16,103 bases of DNA from NCBI RefSeq assembly GCF_963860125.1, contig NZ_CAWLFA010000003.1, positions 1 to 16,103 on the forward strand. Direction: 5' to 3'. The position numbers and the translations under genes are program-made. Within the stretch, counting starts at the first letter, position 1, and every line of letters starts with the position of its first letter. Shown one piece after another: positions 1 to 8,701 of this stretch. The notes under the pieces were generated by a model. That model ran no database searches, had not been told where the DNA came from, and was given only the letters and a program-made list of their open reading frames with translations. Origin of the DNA: Picosynechococcus sp. PCC 7002 (GTDB lineage: Bacteria > Cyanobacteriota > Cyanobacteriia > Cyanobacteriales > MRBY01).

Positions 1-705
1 ATGATTATTTCTGTTTTTAATTTCAAGGGTGGGGTAGGAAAGTCTACAACCGTCGCTAATCTAGGGGCGGCCCTAGCAACCCAAAAACGAAAAGTCCTAG
101 TGATTGATCTTGATGCCCAAAGGACATTGAGTTTTTCCTTGGCAACTGAGGGTAAGCAGCCAACGGTGATCGATTGGCTTGATGGTTCTGACCAAACGCT
201 TGAAACCAGTCGCCATAATCTTCAGGCGATCGCCGGCAGTTTTGAAATCCTCAACTACCCTATGACTGAGGGTTTAATGGCAAAATCCCTTAAAGGTTTA
301 ATGGGTTATGATGTAATTCTATTGGACTGTCCGCCTGCGATTAACGCTATTTCAGTGGAAGCGATTTTGAGCTGTGATCGCCTAATTATCCCCGTCGTTT
401 CTGAGCCTGCGGTGATCAAAGGGTTAGCCGAAGCGGTGGAACTAGTTAGGGAGGAAGACCCTAATTTACCCATCGACGTTCTGCGGAGTCGTTACCGTTC
501 GCGGTTAGTGATTACCAAGGAATATGACGCGATGCTTGCAGATGGGGCAAAAGAATTAGGGTTCAATCTACTCAAAACGACGATTCCCGAAAATGTGGCG
601 ATCGCCGAAGCGGTTTCCGCCCAAATCTCGGTACTGGATTACGCCAAAAATAGCATCGGGGCCAAAGCCTTCAAAAAGTTAGCAAAGGAGATTCTCAATG
701 GGTAG
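1..705 (+). CDS. parA: ParA-type partition ATPase (type Ib, short form)
   Basis: A plasmid-segregation ATPase of the MinD/ParA family, which would bind DNA non-specifically and move plasmid copies together with a centromere-binding partner. The deviant Walker A motif KGGVGKST is at residues 9-16, the A' region VIDLDAQ at 34-40, and Walker B ILLDCPP at 106-112. At 234 residues with no N-terminal helix-turn-helix it fits the short type Ib group. The ATG is base 1 and the window has no room upstream; if the molecule is circular, the upstream bases are 16099-16103 and no Shine-Dalgarno is visible there. The stop overlaps the next gene by 8 bp, so the two are probably translationally coupled. Two 22-bp repeats upstream across the junction are candidate centromere/operator sites. 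Confidence 0.93.
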   Translation: MIISVFNFKGGVGKSTTVANLGAALATQKRKVLVIDLDAQRTLSFSLATEGKQPTVIDWLDGSDQTLETSRHNLQAIAGSFEILNYPMTEGLMAKSLKGLMGYDVILLDCPPAINAISVEAILSCDRLIIPVVSEPAVIKGLAEAVELVREEDPNLPIDVLRSRYRSRLVITKEYDAMLADGAKELGFNLLKTTIPENVAIAEAVSAQISVLDYAKNSIGAKAFKKLAKEILNG

Positions 706-1030
706 ACTCAAACAAACAAGTCTAGGGGACAAGTCTGGGTTAAGCCAGGGCAATACCCCCCCACCGGAACAGCCCCCCAAAAAAGCGAGTAAACGTAAGG
801 AAGCTGAAATTTCAGTGCCGATCAATATCAGAATTCCTAGGGCATCTAAACAATGGCTCGCCGATAAAGCGCAACAGGTACGGGACAACAATACTGAGCC
901 TGTCCCCCCAAAGGAACGGGTCTACCCTCAGCACTTGATCAATGTGGCGATCGCCTTACTTCAGGACACAGACATCGATTGGTCTACTGTCCGCAATATC
1001 CAAGACTTAGAGCAACAGTTAAACCTATAA
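698..1030 (+). CDS. Small RHH-like ParA partner (putative centromere-binding protein)
   Basis: A 110-residue protein with a basic, proline-rich flexible N-terminus (about residues 1-40), then a segment fitting a ribbon-helix-helix: a strand around ISVPINIRI, a helix around ASKQWLADKAQQV, then a longer gap and a helix around PQHLINVAIALL. A disordered basic tail plus RHH is the layout of ParG/Omega-type centromere-binding proteins that partner short ParA ATPases. It starts inside parA (8-bp overlap) with an AAGGAG Shine-Dalgarno at 685-690. Its position directly after parA is the main argument for its role; the RHH assignment is by eye. It probably also represses its own operon. The gap from 1031 to 1153 then separates it from the restriction operon. 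Confidence 0.8.
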   Translation: MGRLKQTSLGDKSGLSQGNTPPPEQPPKKASKRKEAEISVPINIRIPRASKQWLADKAQQVRDNNTEPVPPKERVYPQHLINVAIALLQDTDIDWSTVRNIQDLEQQLNL

Positions 1031-1039
1031 AAGTATAAG

Positions 1040-1058
1040 AGGTTAAAGATTTTAACCT
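1040..1058. repeat. Inverted repeat AGGTTAAA/TTTAACCT after the par cassette
   Basis: Perfect 8-bp arms at 1040-1047 and 1051-1058 with a 3-base centre, 10 bp after the parB-like stop codon. It may be a weak terminator or an operator between the par and hsd operons. There is no clear U-run after it, so a terminator role is not secure. The arms resemble, but do not match, the AGGT...ACCT dyads upstream of parA. Confidence 0.5.
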
Positions 1059-1153
1059 TAGTTGCCATAGCGATCGCCGTTTTGAATCTTCATAATGATT
1101 GGAGGCGTCAAAGGAGATCGGGTAATATTTCTGGGTTCCCTATTCCCCCGGCT

Positions 1154-2602
1154 ATGTTTGAGCAGACCTTTAAAAATATTGATGATGTCCTTCGGAAGGA
1201 AGCGGGCTGTGCGACGGAGCTTGATTATGCGGAACAGATTTCCTGGATTCTCTTTCTCAAGTACCTCGATGATCTGGAGACTGATCGCGAAAGTAAGGCA
1301 TCGTTAACGGGGGAAAAGTATGAACCGCTACTAGATGAGCCGTACCGCTGGAAGTCTTGGGCATATCCGAGGGATGAAAAGGGGGAATTAATCAAAACGG
1401 CGGCGGTGGGAGATGACCTGATCGCCTTTGTTAGTGGGGAGCTATTTCCTTATTTTCGGGGGTTTAAGGACTATGTGGAACCGGGTACGTTTGGGGCAAA
1501 GATTGGGGAGATTTTTTCGGGGGTTAGTAATAAGTTTCAGAGTGGCTACAATCTCCGGGAAGTTCTTGAAAGTATTGACGCTCTTAGGTTTCAGACTCAG
1601 CAGGAAAAGCATGAATTGTCTGACCTCTACGAAACTCGCATCAATAATATGGGCAATGCGGGGCGTAATGGTGGGGAATATTACACGCCACGTCCTTTGA
1701 TTCGGGCGATGATTCGGGTGATTAAGCCGCAGCTTGGGGAAACGATTTACGATGGGGCGTGCGGTTCGGCGGGGTTCCTCTGTGAAGCCTATGAGTTTTT
1801 GCGTCCGTTGGTGAAGAGTGCGGCGGAGTTGGAACGGCTCCAAACGGCAACGCTCTATGGTCAGGAAAAGAAGGGGTTAGCCTACATCATCGGGGTGATG
1901 AATCTGATTTTGCATGGTGTGGAGGCTCCGAATATTATCCAAATGAATACGCTCACGGAAAATATTCAGGGGTTTCAGGAGAAGGATCGCCATGATGTGA
2001 TTTTGGCTAACCCGCCGTTTGGGGGTAAGGAACGGGAGGAGATTAAACAAAACTTTACGATCGCCACGGGGGAGACGGCGTTTTTGTTTCTCCAGCATTT
2101 TATTAAGCGGCTGAAGGTCGGGGGACGGGCGGCGGTGGTGATTAAAAATACGTTTCTCTCGAATGCGGATAATGCGTCACGGGCGTTGCGACAGGAGTTA
2201 ACGTCGTCTTGTAATCTCCATACGGTGTTGGATTGTCCGGCGAAAACGTTCCTAGGGGCGGGCGTAAAAACGGTTGTCCTGTTTTTTGAGAAGGGGACAC
2301 CGACGGAAAAGATTTGGTTTTATCAGCTTGATCCGGGGCGTAGCTTAGGCAAAACAAACCCCCTTAATGATGATGACCTAAAGGAGTTTGTGGAGTTTCA
2401 ATCAACCTTTAGGGAGTCGGAACGGTCTTGGTTTTTGGCTCTGAAGGATGTTGACCCGGCATCGTTTGATCTGTCGGTAAAGAATCCGAATGCGCCGGAG
2501 GATGACCCGTTACGGGAACCGGAGGAGATTTTGGCAGAAATTGCAGATCTTGATCAAGAAAGTGCGGAAATTTTAGCGGCTATTGGGGAGATGTTGGCAT
2601 GA
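1154..2602 (+). CDS. hsdM: Type I restriction-modification methyltransferase subunit
   Basis: The modification subunit of a type I RM complex, an N6-adenine methyltransferase that works with HsdS (M2S) and is needed for the R2M2S restriction complex. From the ATG at 1154 it is 482 residues, normal for HsdM. The N-terminus (FEQTFKNIDDVLRKEAG) is the typical HsdM_N start. The S-adenosylmethionine-binding motif DGACGSAGF is near residue 200, and the catalytic NPPF is at 286-289. The frame is open back to a TTG at 1082, but homology-like sequence begins only at the ATG at 1154, so I chose that; neither start has a good Shine-Dalgarno. It overlaps hsdS by 4 bp (ATGA). The coding strand is G-rich, unlike hsdR. 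Confidence 0.93.
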   Translation: MFEQTFKNIDDVLRKEAGCATELDYAEQISWILFLKYLDDLETDRESKASLTGEKYEPLLDEPYRWKSWAYPRDEKGELIKTAAVGDDLIAFVSGELFPYFRGFKDYVEPGTFGAKIGEIFSGVSNKFQSGYNLREVLESIDALRFQTQQEKHELSDLYETRINNMGNAGRNGGEYYTPRPLIRAMIRVIKPQLGETIYDGACGSAGFLCEAYEFLRPLVKSAAELERLQTATLYGQEKKGLAYIIGVMNLILHGVEAPNIIQMNTLTENIQGFQEKDRHDVILANPPFGGKEREEIKQNFTIATGETAFLFLQHFIKRLKVGGRAAVVIKNTFLSNADNASRALRQELTSSCNLHTVLDCPAKTFLGAGVKTVVLFFEKGTPTEKIWFYQLDPGRSLGKTNPLNDDDLKEFVEFQSTFRESERSWFLALKDVDPASFDLSVKNPNAPEDDPLREPEEILAEIADLDQESAEILAAIGEMLA

Positions 2603-3795
2603 AGTGGGAAGTAAAAACGTTAGATGATTTATGTGATATTGCTCGTGGTGGCTCTCCTAGACCGATTAAAAGTTATTTAACCAATGAGCCAGATGGTATC
2701 AATTGGATAAAAATTGGCGATGCTTCTGCAAGTTCCAAGTACATCTATGAAACTCAAGAAAAAATCAAACCAGAAGGGATTAAAAAATCTAGATTTGTTG
2801 AACCGGGAGATTTTTTACTATCTAACTCAATGAGTTTCGGTCGTCCCTATATTATGAGGACTTCTGGATGTATTCATGATGGTTGGCTAGTTCTAAAAGA
2901 TAAGAGTGGGCTTTTTGATCAAGATTACTTATATTATTTTCTCGGTTCTCAAGCAGCATATAAACAATTTGATAAATTAGCGGCAGGTTCTACAGTTAGA
3001 AATTTAAATACTACCCTTGTCAAAAAAGTTTTAGTTCCTGTTCCACCGATCGCCGAACAAAAACGGATAGTGGAGATATTGGATGAAAGCTTTTCTGGGA
3101 TTGAAAGAGCAGAGGCGATCGCCCGCCAGAACCTCACCAATGCCCGCGAACTCTTCGACAGCTATTTAAACAAGATTTTTTTGGATTTTGTAGAGAGAAA
3201 AAATACCCAGACTCTTAACTGTATTACTGACTTAATTGTTGATTGTGAGCATAAAACTGCTCCTACACAAGAAACAGGTTTTCCGTCAATTCGTACACCA
3301 AATATCGGAAAAGGTCATTTGATTTTAGACAATGTTTATCGCGTATCGGAAGAAACTTATAAACAGTGGACAAGACGGGCAAAACCTCAGTCAGGAGATT
3401 TGATTTTAGCGAGAGAAGCACCAGCAGGAAATGTTGGTGTTATTCCGGAAGGTGAGAGAGTTTGCTTAGGTCAAAGAACTGTCTTGATCAGACCAAAGGA
3501 AAATATAAATCCTCAATATCTAGCATTTTTTTTACTACATCCTAAAATGCAAGAAAGATTATTATCTAAATCTTCAGGTGCTACCGTTCAACACGTAAAC
3601 ATGAAAGATATAAGAGCTTTAAAAATGGGAGATTTACCACCTATTGAAATACAAGATCGGCTTATAGAATCTCTCTTAGATGTTCAAGAAAAATCAAAAA
3701 AACTCGAAGAAGTTTATCAACGCAAAATAGAAGCCCTTGGGAAGTTAAAACAATCGATCTTACAAAAAGCCTTTAGCGGACAACTCACCCAGTAG
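2599..3795 (+). CDS. hsdS: Type I restriction-modification specificity subunit
   Basis: The DNA-recognition subunit, which sets the bipartite target for both methylation and cleavage. Its 398 residues show the standard layout: a first target-recognition domain (about 1-145), a central conserved region with PPIAEQKRIVEILDE and a long helix (about 149-200), a second recognition domain (about 205-345), and a C-terminal conserved helix with PPIEIQDRLIESL and the end signature LKQSILQKAFSGQL. It starts in the ATGA overlap with hsdM. The two recognition domains are AT-rich while the central region (about 3040-3165) is GC-richer and holds the only GCGATCGC site in the gene. This fits swapping of recognition domains. 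The target sequence cannot be read from this. Confidence 0.92.
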   Translation: MKWEVKTLDDLCDIARGGSPRPIKSYLTNEPDGINWIKIGDASASSKYIYETQEKIKPEGIKKSRFVEPGDFLLSNSMSFGRPYIMRTSGCIHDGWLVLKDKSGLFDQDYLYYFLGSQAAYKQFDKLAAGSTVRNLNTTLVKKVLVPVPPIAEQKRIVEILDESFSGIERAEAIARQNLTNARELFDSYLNKIFLDFVERKNTQTLNCITDLIVDCEHKTAPTQETGFPSIRTPNIGKGHLILDNVYRVSEETYKQWTRRAKPQSGDLILAREAPAGNVGVIPEGERVCLGQRTVLIRPKENINPQYLAFFLLHPKMQERLLSKSSGATVQHVNMKDIRALKMGDLPPIEIQDRLIESLLDVQEKSKKLEEVYQRKIEALGKLKQSILQKAFSGQLTQ

Positions 3796-3805
3796 ATTTT
3801 TGACC

Positions 3806-5224
3806 ATGATTACTCTGGAAACCCTAACCCATTGGCTCAACGAAGCAACCGAAAACGAGCACCTTGAATTTAAAGAGGCAAAAAAACAGTACGACACAAT
3901 CAAGCTTTTAAAATATTGTGTTGCCCTTGCTAATGAAGGTGGTGGATATCTAATTTTTGGAGTAACAGATAAAAAACCGCGAAAAATTATCGGTTCAGCA
4001 GCCTACCCCACCCCAGAAGCCCAAAACAAAATCAAAAAACAAATCCTCGAAAAACTCCACATTCGAGTCGAACTAACCGAGCTAAACCCTCCAGAAGGAA
4101 GAGTGCTGATCTTTGAGATTCCCAGTAGACCCACCGGACAGGCGATCAACCTAGACGGAGCCTATTGGATGAGGTCAGGGGAAGACCTTGTACCCATGAC
4201 CCCAGATCGCCTTAAAGCCATTTTTGCCGAAGATCAGCAGGACTGGTTTATCCAATCTGCCAGAGAAAAACAGACCCTAGACCAAATCATCAACTTGCTC
4301 GATACCCCTACCTACTTTGAACTAAAAAATTTACCCTACCCCACCGATTGGGATGCTATTTTAGATCGCCTTGCCAACGATCAGTTAATTGTAAAACAAG
4401 GAAAATACTGGAATATCACTAATCTGGGAGCCATTCTTTTCGCCAGAAACCTCGAACAATTTCCCCTATATCTTTCCAGAAAAGCCCCCCGGTTTATCAT
4501 CTATGAAGGGACAGGAAAACTCTTCACGAAAAATGATATTACTGGGAAAAAAGGCTACGCCGCAGGTTTTGAAAGCCTGATTGATTTTGTCCATAATTCC
4601 GCCCCTCAAAACCAATTTATCGAAGAAGTGATTAGGGAAGAAGCCAAAATGTTTCCCAAACAAGCCCTACGGGAACTGATTGCAAATGCCCTTATTCACC
4701 AAGACTTTCAGGCAACAGGCGCATCCGTCATGATCGAAATGTATAGCGATCGGGTAGAAATATCTAATCCCGGACTTCCTCCGATCAGAGTCGAAAGATT
4801 TATTGATGAATATCGTTCTCGGAATGAACAACTAGCCGACCTGATGAGACGTTTGGGCATCTGTGAAGAAAAAGGCAGTGGCATTGATAAAGTTATCGTC
4901 GCCTCAGAAGTGTATCAACTCCCTGCCCCAGATTTCCGAGTAGGCGAAACCCGCACCACTGCAATACTTTTTGCACACCAAGACTTTACCAACATGACCC
5001 AAACAGATCGAATTAGAGCCTGCTATCAACACTGTTGTTTGCAGTATGTCAGCAATAATAAGATGTCGAATACCACCTTAAAAGAGCGATTTAAGCTAGG
5101 CAGGACAAAGACAGCGACGGTTTCTCATGTCATCCGGGCAACAAAAGATGCTGGATTGATTAAACAGGACACCTCAGAATCAGACTCGACCCGTTATGCT
5201 CGTTATCTTCCTTTCTGGGCATAG
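3806..5224 (+). CDS. AlbA_2/divergent AAA-4 (Schlafen-like) protein with ATPase-like and winged-helix parts
   Basis: A 472-residue protein of the family often labelled putative transcriptional regulator or RecG-like helicase. The N-terminal AlbA_2/AAA_4 domain (about residues 5-125) has the hallmark EFKEAKKQYDTIKLLKYCVA and an ANEGGGYLIFGV segment. A HATPase_c_4-like region follows (about 270-390) with LRELIANALIHQDF and YSDRVEISNPGLPP. The last 70 or so residues (KERFKLGRTKTATVSHVIR) look like a winged helix. The frame is open from a TTG at 3800, but the ATG at 3806 is the likely start. It sits 10 bp after hsdS and before hsdR, so it is probably co-transcribed. Its job in type I loci is not established; a regulator or defence accessory is inferred. 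Confidence 0.82.
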   Translation: MITLETLTHWLNEATENEHLEFKEAKKQYDTIKLLKYCVALANEGGGYLIFGVTDKKPRKIIGSAAYPTPEAQNKIKKQILEKLHIRVELTELNPPEGRVLIFEIPSRPTGQAINLDGAYWMRSGEDLVPMTPDRLKAIFAEDQQDWFIQSAREKQTLDQIINLLDTPTYFELKNLPYPTDWDAILDRLANDQLIVKQGKYWNITNLGAILFARNLEQFPLYLSRKAPRFIIYEGTGKLFTKNDITGKKGYAAGFESLIDFVHNSAPQNQFIEEVIREEAKMFPKQALRELIANALIHQDFQATGASVMIEMYSDRVEISNPGLPPIRVERFIDEYRSRNEQLADLMRRLGICEEKGSGIDKVIVASEVYQLPAPDFRVGETRTTAILFAHQDFTNMTQTDRIRACYQHCCLQYVSNNKMSNTTLKERFKLGRTKTATVSHVIRATKDAGLIKQDTSESDSTRYARYLPFWA

Positions 5225-5226
5225 GG

Positions 5227-5311
5227 AAAAGTGTTTTAACGCAAAATCATTTCTGAGACTTCAGATCGCTAGAACTCTTATAAAACAAGCAAAAAAGTGT
5301 TTTAACGCAAA
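5227..5311. repeat. Pair of identical 19-bp direct repeats upstream of hsdR
   Basis: AAAAGTGTTTTAACGCAAA occurs at 5227-5245 and again, identically, at 5293-5311, start to start 66 bp. They fill most of the gap between the AAA-4 gene and hsdR. A TATAAA hexamer at 5279-5284 lies between them without a convincing -35. They could be operator sites for separate control of the nuclease subunit. Confidence 0.75.
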
Positions 5312-5331
5312 TTTCTATAACCCCTTAGACC

Positions 5332-7638
5332 ATGAACGAAGCCGAAACCAGAGCCGAACTGATCGACCCCGCCCTAAAAGCCGCAGGCTGGGGAGAAATT
5401 CCAGAAAGTCGCATCAGACGAGAAGTCATCGCCCCCGGTCGGTTAGTCGGTTCCGGTAAACGCAGCCGCCCCAAATCCTGCGATTACGTCTTGGTCTATA
5501 GAAATCAAAAATTAGCCGCCCTAGAAGCCAAAAAAGTCTCCCTCCATCCCACCGAAGGACTCGGACAAGCCAAAGATTACGCAGAACGACTAAAAACCCC
5601 CTTTGCCCTCTGCACCAACGGCGAAAAAATCTACCAAGTCGATCTGAGAACTGGGGAAGAAAAATATATCGACCGTTATCCCACCCCCGCCGAACTCTGG
5701 GAACTCACCTACCCCACCCAGAACCATTGGCGTAATCGATTTGCCGCAATCCCCTTTGAAGACAAACAGGGTACATGGGAAGCCCGCTACTACCAACACA
5801 ATGCAATCGAAGCCGTCCTCGAAGCCATTAGCCAAGGCAAAAACCGGATGTTGCTGACCCTCGCCACTGGAACCGGGAAAACCTTCATTGCCTTCCAGCT
5901 TGCCTGGAAACTTTTTCAGGCGAAATGGAACATCAGCGGCGAACCGACCCACCGCCCCCGCATTCTCTTCCTCGCAGACCGGAATATATTAGCGAACCAA
6001 GCCTTTAACGCCTTCGGAGCCTTTGATGATGATGCTTTGGTGCGTATAGATCCCAAGGAAATCAAGAAAAAAGGCAAAGTCCCAAAAAATGGCAGCCTGT
6101 TTTTTAGCATCTTCCAAACCTTCATGACAACAAAAGGCGATAAAGATTTTGCTCATTTCTATGATTATGCCCCCGACTTTTTCGACTTCATCATCATCGA
6201 CGAATGCCACCGGGGCGGCGCTAACGACGAAAGCACCTGGCGGAAAATCCTCGAATACTTCTCCCCCGCCGTCCAACTCGGACTAACCGCGACCCCCAAA
6301 CGGGATGTAAATGGCGATACCTACAAATATTTTGGCGAACCCCTCTACACCTATTCCCTCAAGGAAGGCATTAACGATGGCTACCTAACCCCCTTCAAAG
6401 TGGTGCAATTTACCACCACCCTCGATGAATATCTCTATGACCCCGACGATGATGTGATCGAAGGGGACATCGATGAAGCGCGAACCTATGAAGAGAAAGA
6501 CTTTAACCGCATTATCGAGATGGAAGAGCGGGAAAAACAGCGGGTGCAGCTCTTCATGGAAGCCATAAACCAGAACGAAAAAACCTTGGTTTTTTGTGCC
6601 ACCCAAGACCATGCCCTAGCCGTGCGGGATCTCATTAACCAGATGAAAATCAGCACCGACCCAAATTATTGCGTTAGGGTCACAGCGAACGATGGCAGCA
6701 TTGGCGAAACCAACCTCAAAACCTTTCAGGACAACGAAAAAGCGATTCCCACTATTCTCACCACCTCCAGAAAACTGTCTACTGGTGTCGATGCCCGTAA
6801 CGTCCGCAACATCGTTCTGCTGCGCCCGATCAACTCCATGATCGAGTTTAAGCAGATTATCGGGCGGGGGACTCGACTTTTCGATAATAAGGACTATTTC
6901 ACCATCTATGATTTCGTCAGAGCCTACGAGCATTTCAACGATGATGAATGGGACGGCGAACCCACTGAACCCGTCGCCATTGACCCAGAACCGCGCAAAG
7001 AACGGGAAAAAATTGATCTCGATCTGGAGGATGAACCAGAGGAAAACCGCAAACCGCAAAAAATCAAAGTGAAGTTAGCCGATGGGAAAGAGCGGGAACT
7101 CGCCCATACTCAAACCACAACTTTTTGGGATGCTGATGGTAAACCCATTTCCGCCCAAGAATTTATCGAAAAGCTATTTGGCGACCTGCCCGACCTCTTC
7201 AAGGATGAAGCCGAACTACGCACCATCTGGGGGAAACCCGATACCCGTAAATCGTTCCTGACCGGACTCGCGGAAAAAGGCTACGGTGACACCCAACTGA
7301 AGGCGATCGCACGCATTGCCGAAGCGGAAAAAAGTGATGTCTATGATGTCCTGACTTGGGTTGCCTACAACACCAAACCCATTAGCAGAGAAGAGCGAGT
7401 AATTAAGCATCGAGATCTGATTTTCTCGAAGTACACCGGAAAGCAGCAAGAATTTTTAGATTTTGTCCTAGACCAATACATTCGAGAAGGAGTGGAGGAA
7501 CTTGATCGGGGGAAACTGCCTACCCTCATCGAAATCAAATACCAAACCGTTAATGAAGGTTTAGTGATCTTGGGTCAGGATATCGGTCAAGTATTCGCAG
7601 ATTTTCAGGCGGATTTATATACCGAAGATGTGGCATAA
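5332..7638 (+). CDS. hsdR: Type I restriction endonuclease/translocase subunit (EcoEI-like)
   Basis: The motor and nuclease subunit, which pulls DNA past the bound complex and cuts unmodified DNA. It has 768 residues, usual for the EcoEI-type subfamily. The N-terminal nuclease has D51 and E65-A-K67 (PD-(D/E)xK type). The SF2 motor follows: Walker A ATGTGKT 178-184, DECH 290-293, GLTATP 317-322, and motif VI QIIGRGTR 508-515. The remaining 250 or so residues match the EcoEI R C-terminal region that docks on M/S. No frame break is seen, so restriction should be active. The start ATG at 5332 has no Shine-Dalgarno. A 107-bp gap with paired repeats separates it from the upstream gene, suggesting separate control. 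The coding strand is C-rich, opposite to hsdM. Confidence 0.93.
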   Translation: MNEAETRAELIDPALKAAGWGEIPESRIRREVIAPGRLVGSGKRSRPKSCDYVLVYRNQKLAALEAKKVSLHPTEGLGQAKDYAERLKTPFALCTNGEKIYQVDLRTGEEKYIDRYPTPAELWELTYPTQNHWRNRFAAIPFEDKQGTWEARYYQHNAIEAVLEAISQGKNRMLLTLATGTGKTFIAFQLAWKLFQAKWNISGEPTHRPRILFLADRNILANQAFNAFGAFDDDALVRIDPKEIKKKGKVPKNGSLFFSIFQTFMTTKGDKDFAHFYDYAPDFFDFIIIDECHRGGANDESTWRKILEYFSPAVQLGLTATPKRDVNGDTYKYFGEPLYTYSLKEGINDGYLTPFKVVQFTTTLDEYLYDPDDDVIEGDIDEARTYEEKDFNRIIEMEEREKQRVQLFMEAINQNEKTLVFCATQDHALAVRDLINQMKISTDPNYCVRVTANDGSIGETNLKTFQDNEKAIPTILTTSRKLSTGVDARNVRNIVLLRPINSMIEFKQIIGRGTRLFDNKDYFTIYDFVRAYEHFNDDEWDGEPTEPVAIDPEPRKEREKIDLDLEDEPEENRKPQKIKVKLADGKERELAHTQTTTFWDADGKPISAQEFIEKLFGDLPDLFKDEAELRTIWGKPDTRKSFLTGLAEKGYGDTQLKAIARIAEAEKSDVYDVLTWVAYNTKPISREERVIKHRDLIFSKYTGKQQEFLDFVLDQYIREGVEELDRGKLPTLIEIKYQTVNEGLVILGQDIGQVFADFQADLYTEDVA

Positions 7639-7717
7639 AAAAGGACGGCGATCGCCGGGGGCGTTGCCTGCCTTGAACGAGAAAGAGTTATGACAAATTA
7701 AAATTCTGACTCTTAGA

Positions 7718-8632
7718 TTATTTCCAGAGAGGCTGATTTTCCCAATCTTTGGGAAAGCCTAAGTTTTTAGATTCTATTTCTGGATACATCTCAAAAGTTC
7801 TTTTTAAATGCTGTGCAAAATTATGCTCTGGTTTAATTCTGTCTAAGAGATACTGAATACAACATAAGCCAGTGAAAATTTTACGGCTGTTTCTTTGATT
7901 AATATCCTCCAATACTTCTCTAGAGAGCCATTTTCCTTTTAACCTATCAGGCAATTTAGGTGATTCTCCTAGCTGTATATTCCAGAGCCTTGAATGATGA
8001 GCGCAAATATTTCTAATATGCGACAAAGACCGTAACCAAGATATAAAAAACTTGTTAGGTAATTGGAAATGAGTATGTATTTTTTGTCGTGTCTTAGATG
8101 GTAATAAATTTGTGTACATTCTAGATAACTGCCCAAAGGCGATTATCTCCAAAGCCATATATGACGGCGGTAGTAGAGGATTTGTGTACTTGTTTCGATA
8201 ATGCCCGATAAATTCTTCTACTTTTTTAGATTGGCAATATTGAGTAATCGAATCGATTAATTCTTGATGCTTCCCAGTGTCATAAAATAAACTTTTATTC
8301 AGATACCAATGAGGATCATAATCATGGGAGTAGTGATAAATCATTTGAGTTCTGACTGCTACTTCTATCGACTCCGTAGCATTAAAAATAAGCATTCTCA
8401 AGGATTTATCAAACTTGTATAGATTTAAAACCGCTTCAAAGGTTGCATCTGGTACATATTGATGATCGGATGAGTCTATTTCCTGAAAAAAGTGTAGATA
8501 TGCACTGAGGCGATAGTAACTAATACGCTGTAATGTCTGTTCTGCAAAATCTAAATCTTTAATGCTTAAACCGCGAGACTGGAGTAAATTAATCTGCTCT
8601 TGAAACGTTAAAGGCGGTTTATTGTACTGCAT
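7718..8632 (-). CDS. Abi_2 (AbiD/AbiF-like) abortive-infection protein with HEPN motif
   Basis: A 304-residue protein of the Abi_2 family, known mainly from phage abortive infection. The N-terminal LTFQEQINLLQSRGL and the ISYYRLSAY segment (about residues 37-46) are family hallmarks. R207-N-I-C-A-H212 (RNICAHHSRLWN) fits the HEPN ribonuclease motif Rx4-6H, so an RNA-cutting toxin is likely. The gene is AT-rich, lacks HIP1 sites and is convergent with hsdR, ending 79 bp after it. A promoter is predicted at 8704-8732 and a strong hairpin occupies the leader (8655-8692), leaving 22 bp before the ATG with no Shine-Dalgarno. From memory, AbiF-type HEPN proteins have been linked to small structured RNAs and proposed as ancestors of Cas13. 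That an RNA controls this copy is inference. Confidence 0.88.
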   Translation of the reverse strand: MQYNKPPLTFQEQINLLQSRGLSIKDLDFAEQTLQRISYYRLSAYLHFFQEIDSSDHQYVPDATFEAVLNLYKFDKSLRMLIFNATESIEVAVRTQMIYHYSHDYDPHWYLNKSLFYDTGKHQELIDSITQYCQSKKVEEFIGHYRNKYTNPLLPPSYMALEIIAFGQLSRMYTNLLPSKTRQKIHTHFQLPNKFFISWLRSLSHIRNICAHHSRLWNIQLGESPKLPDRLKGKWLSREVLEDINQRNSRKIFTGLCCIQYLLDRIKPEHNFAQHLKRTFEMYPEIESKNLGFPKDWENQPLWK

Positions 8633-8641
8633 TAAAATGGA

Positions 8642-8692
8642 TAAAAACTGGAAAATCTGCCAATTGGCACTTCCGTGAGAGGTGTGGCAGAT
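8642..8692 (-). terminator. Terminator-like hairpin in the Abi gene leader
   Basis: On the - strand, ATCTGCCA (8692-8685) pairs perfectly with TGGCAGAT (8662-8655). An inner stem CACCTC/GAAGTG (one C-A mismatch) closes a 5-base loop, with a 5-base bulge on the 3' side. A U-rich stretch (TTTTCCAGTTTTT) follows. The 3' arm also lies in a perfect 12-bp palindrome TGCCAATTGGCA (8658-8669). It sits 10 bp after the stop of the upstream small gene and 22 bp before the Abi ATG, so it can act as terminator, attenuator, or the body of a small RNA. Confidence 0.65.
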
Positions 8693-8701
8693 ATGTTACC
8701 T

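Noticed and set aside
1082..1153. Upstream extension of hsdM from a TTG codon
   Set aside because: The added 24 residues do not look like HsdM, and no ribosome site precedes the TTG.
5590..7449. Several long - strand frames opposite hsdR
   Set aside because: They arise from the C-rich codon use of hsdR on the other strand and have low-complexity F/G/V-rich translations.
7639..7717. Possible bidirectional terminator between hsdR and the Abi gene
   Set aside because: There is a HIP1 palindrome and a weak AAGAGT/ACTCTT dyad with a long loop, but no T-run placed to terminate either gene.
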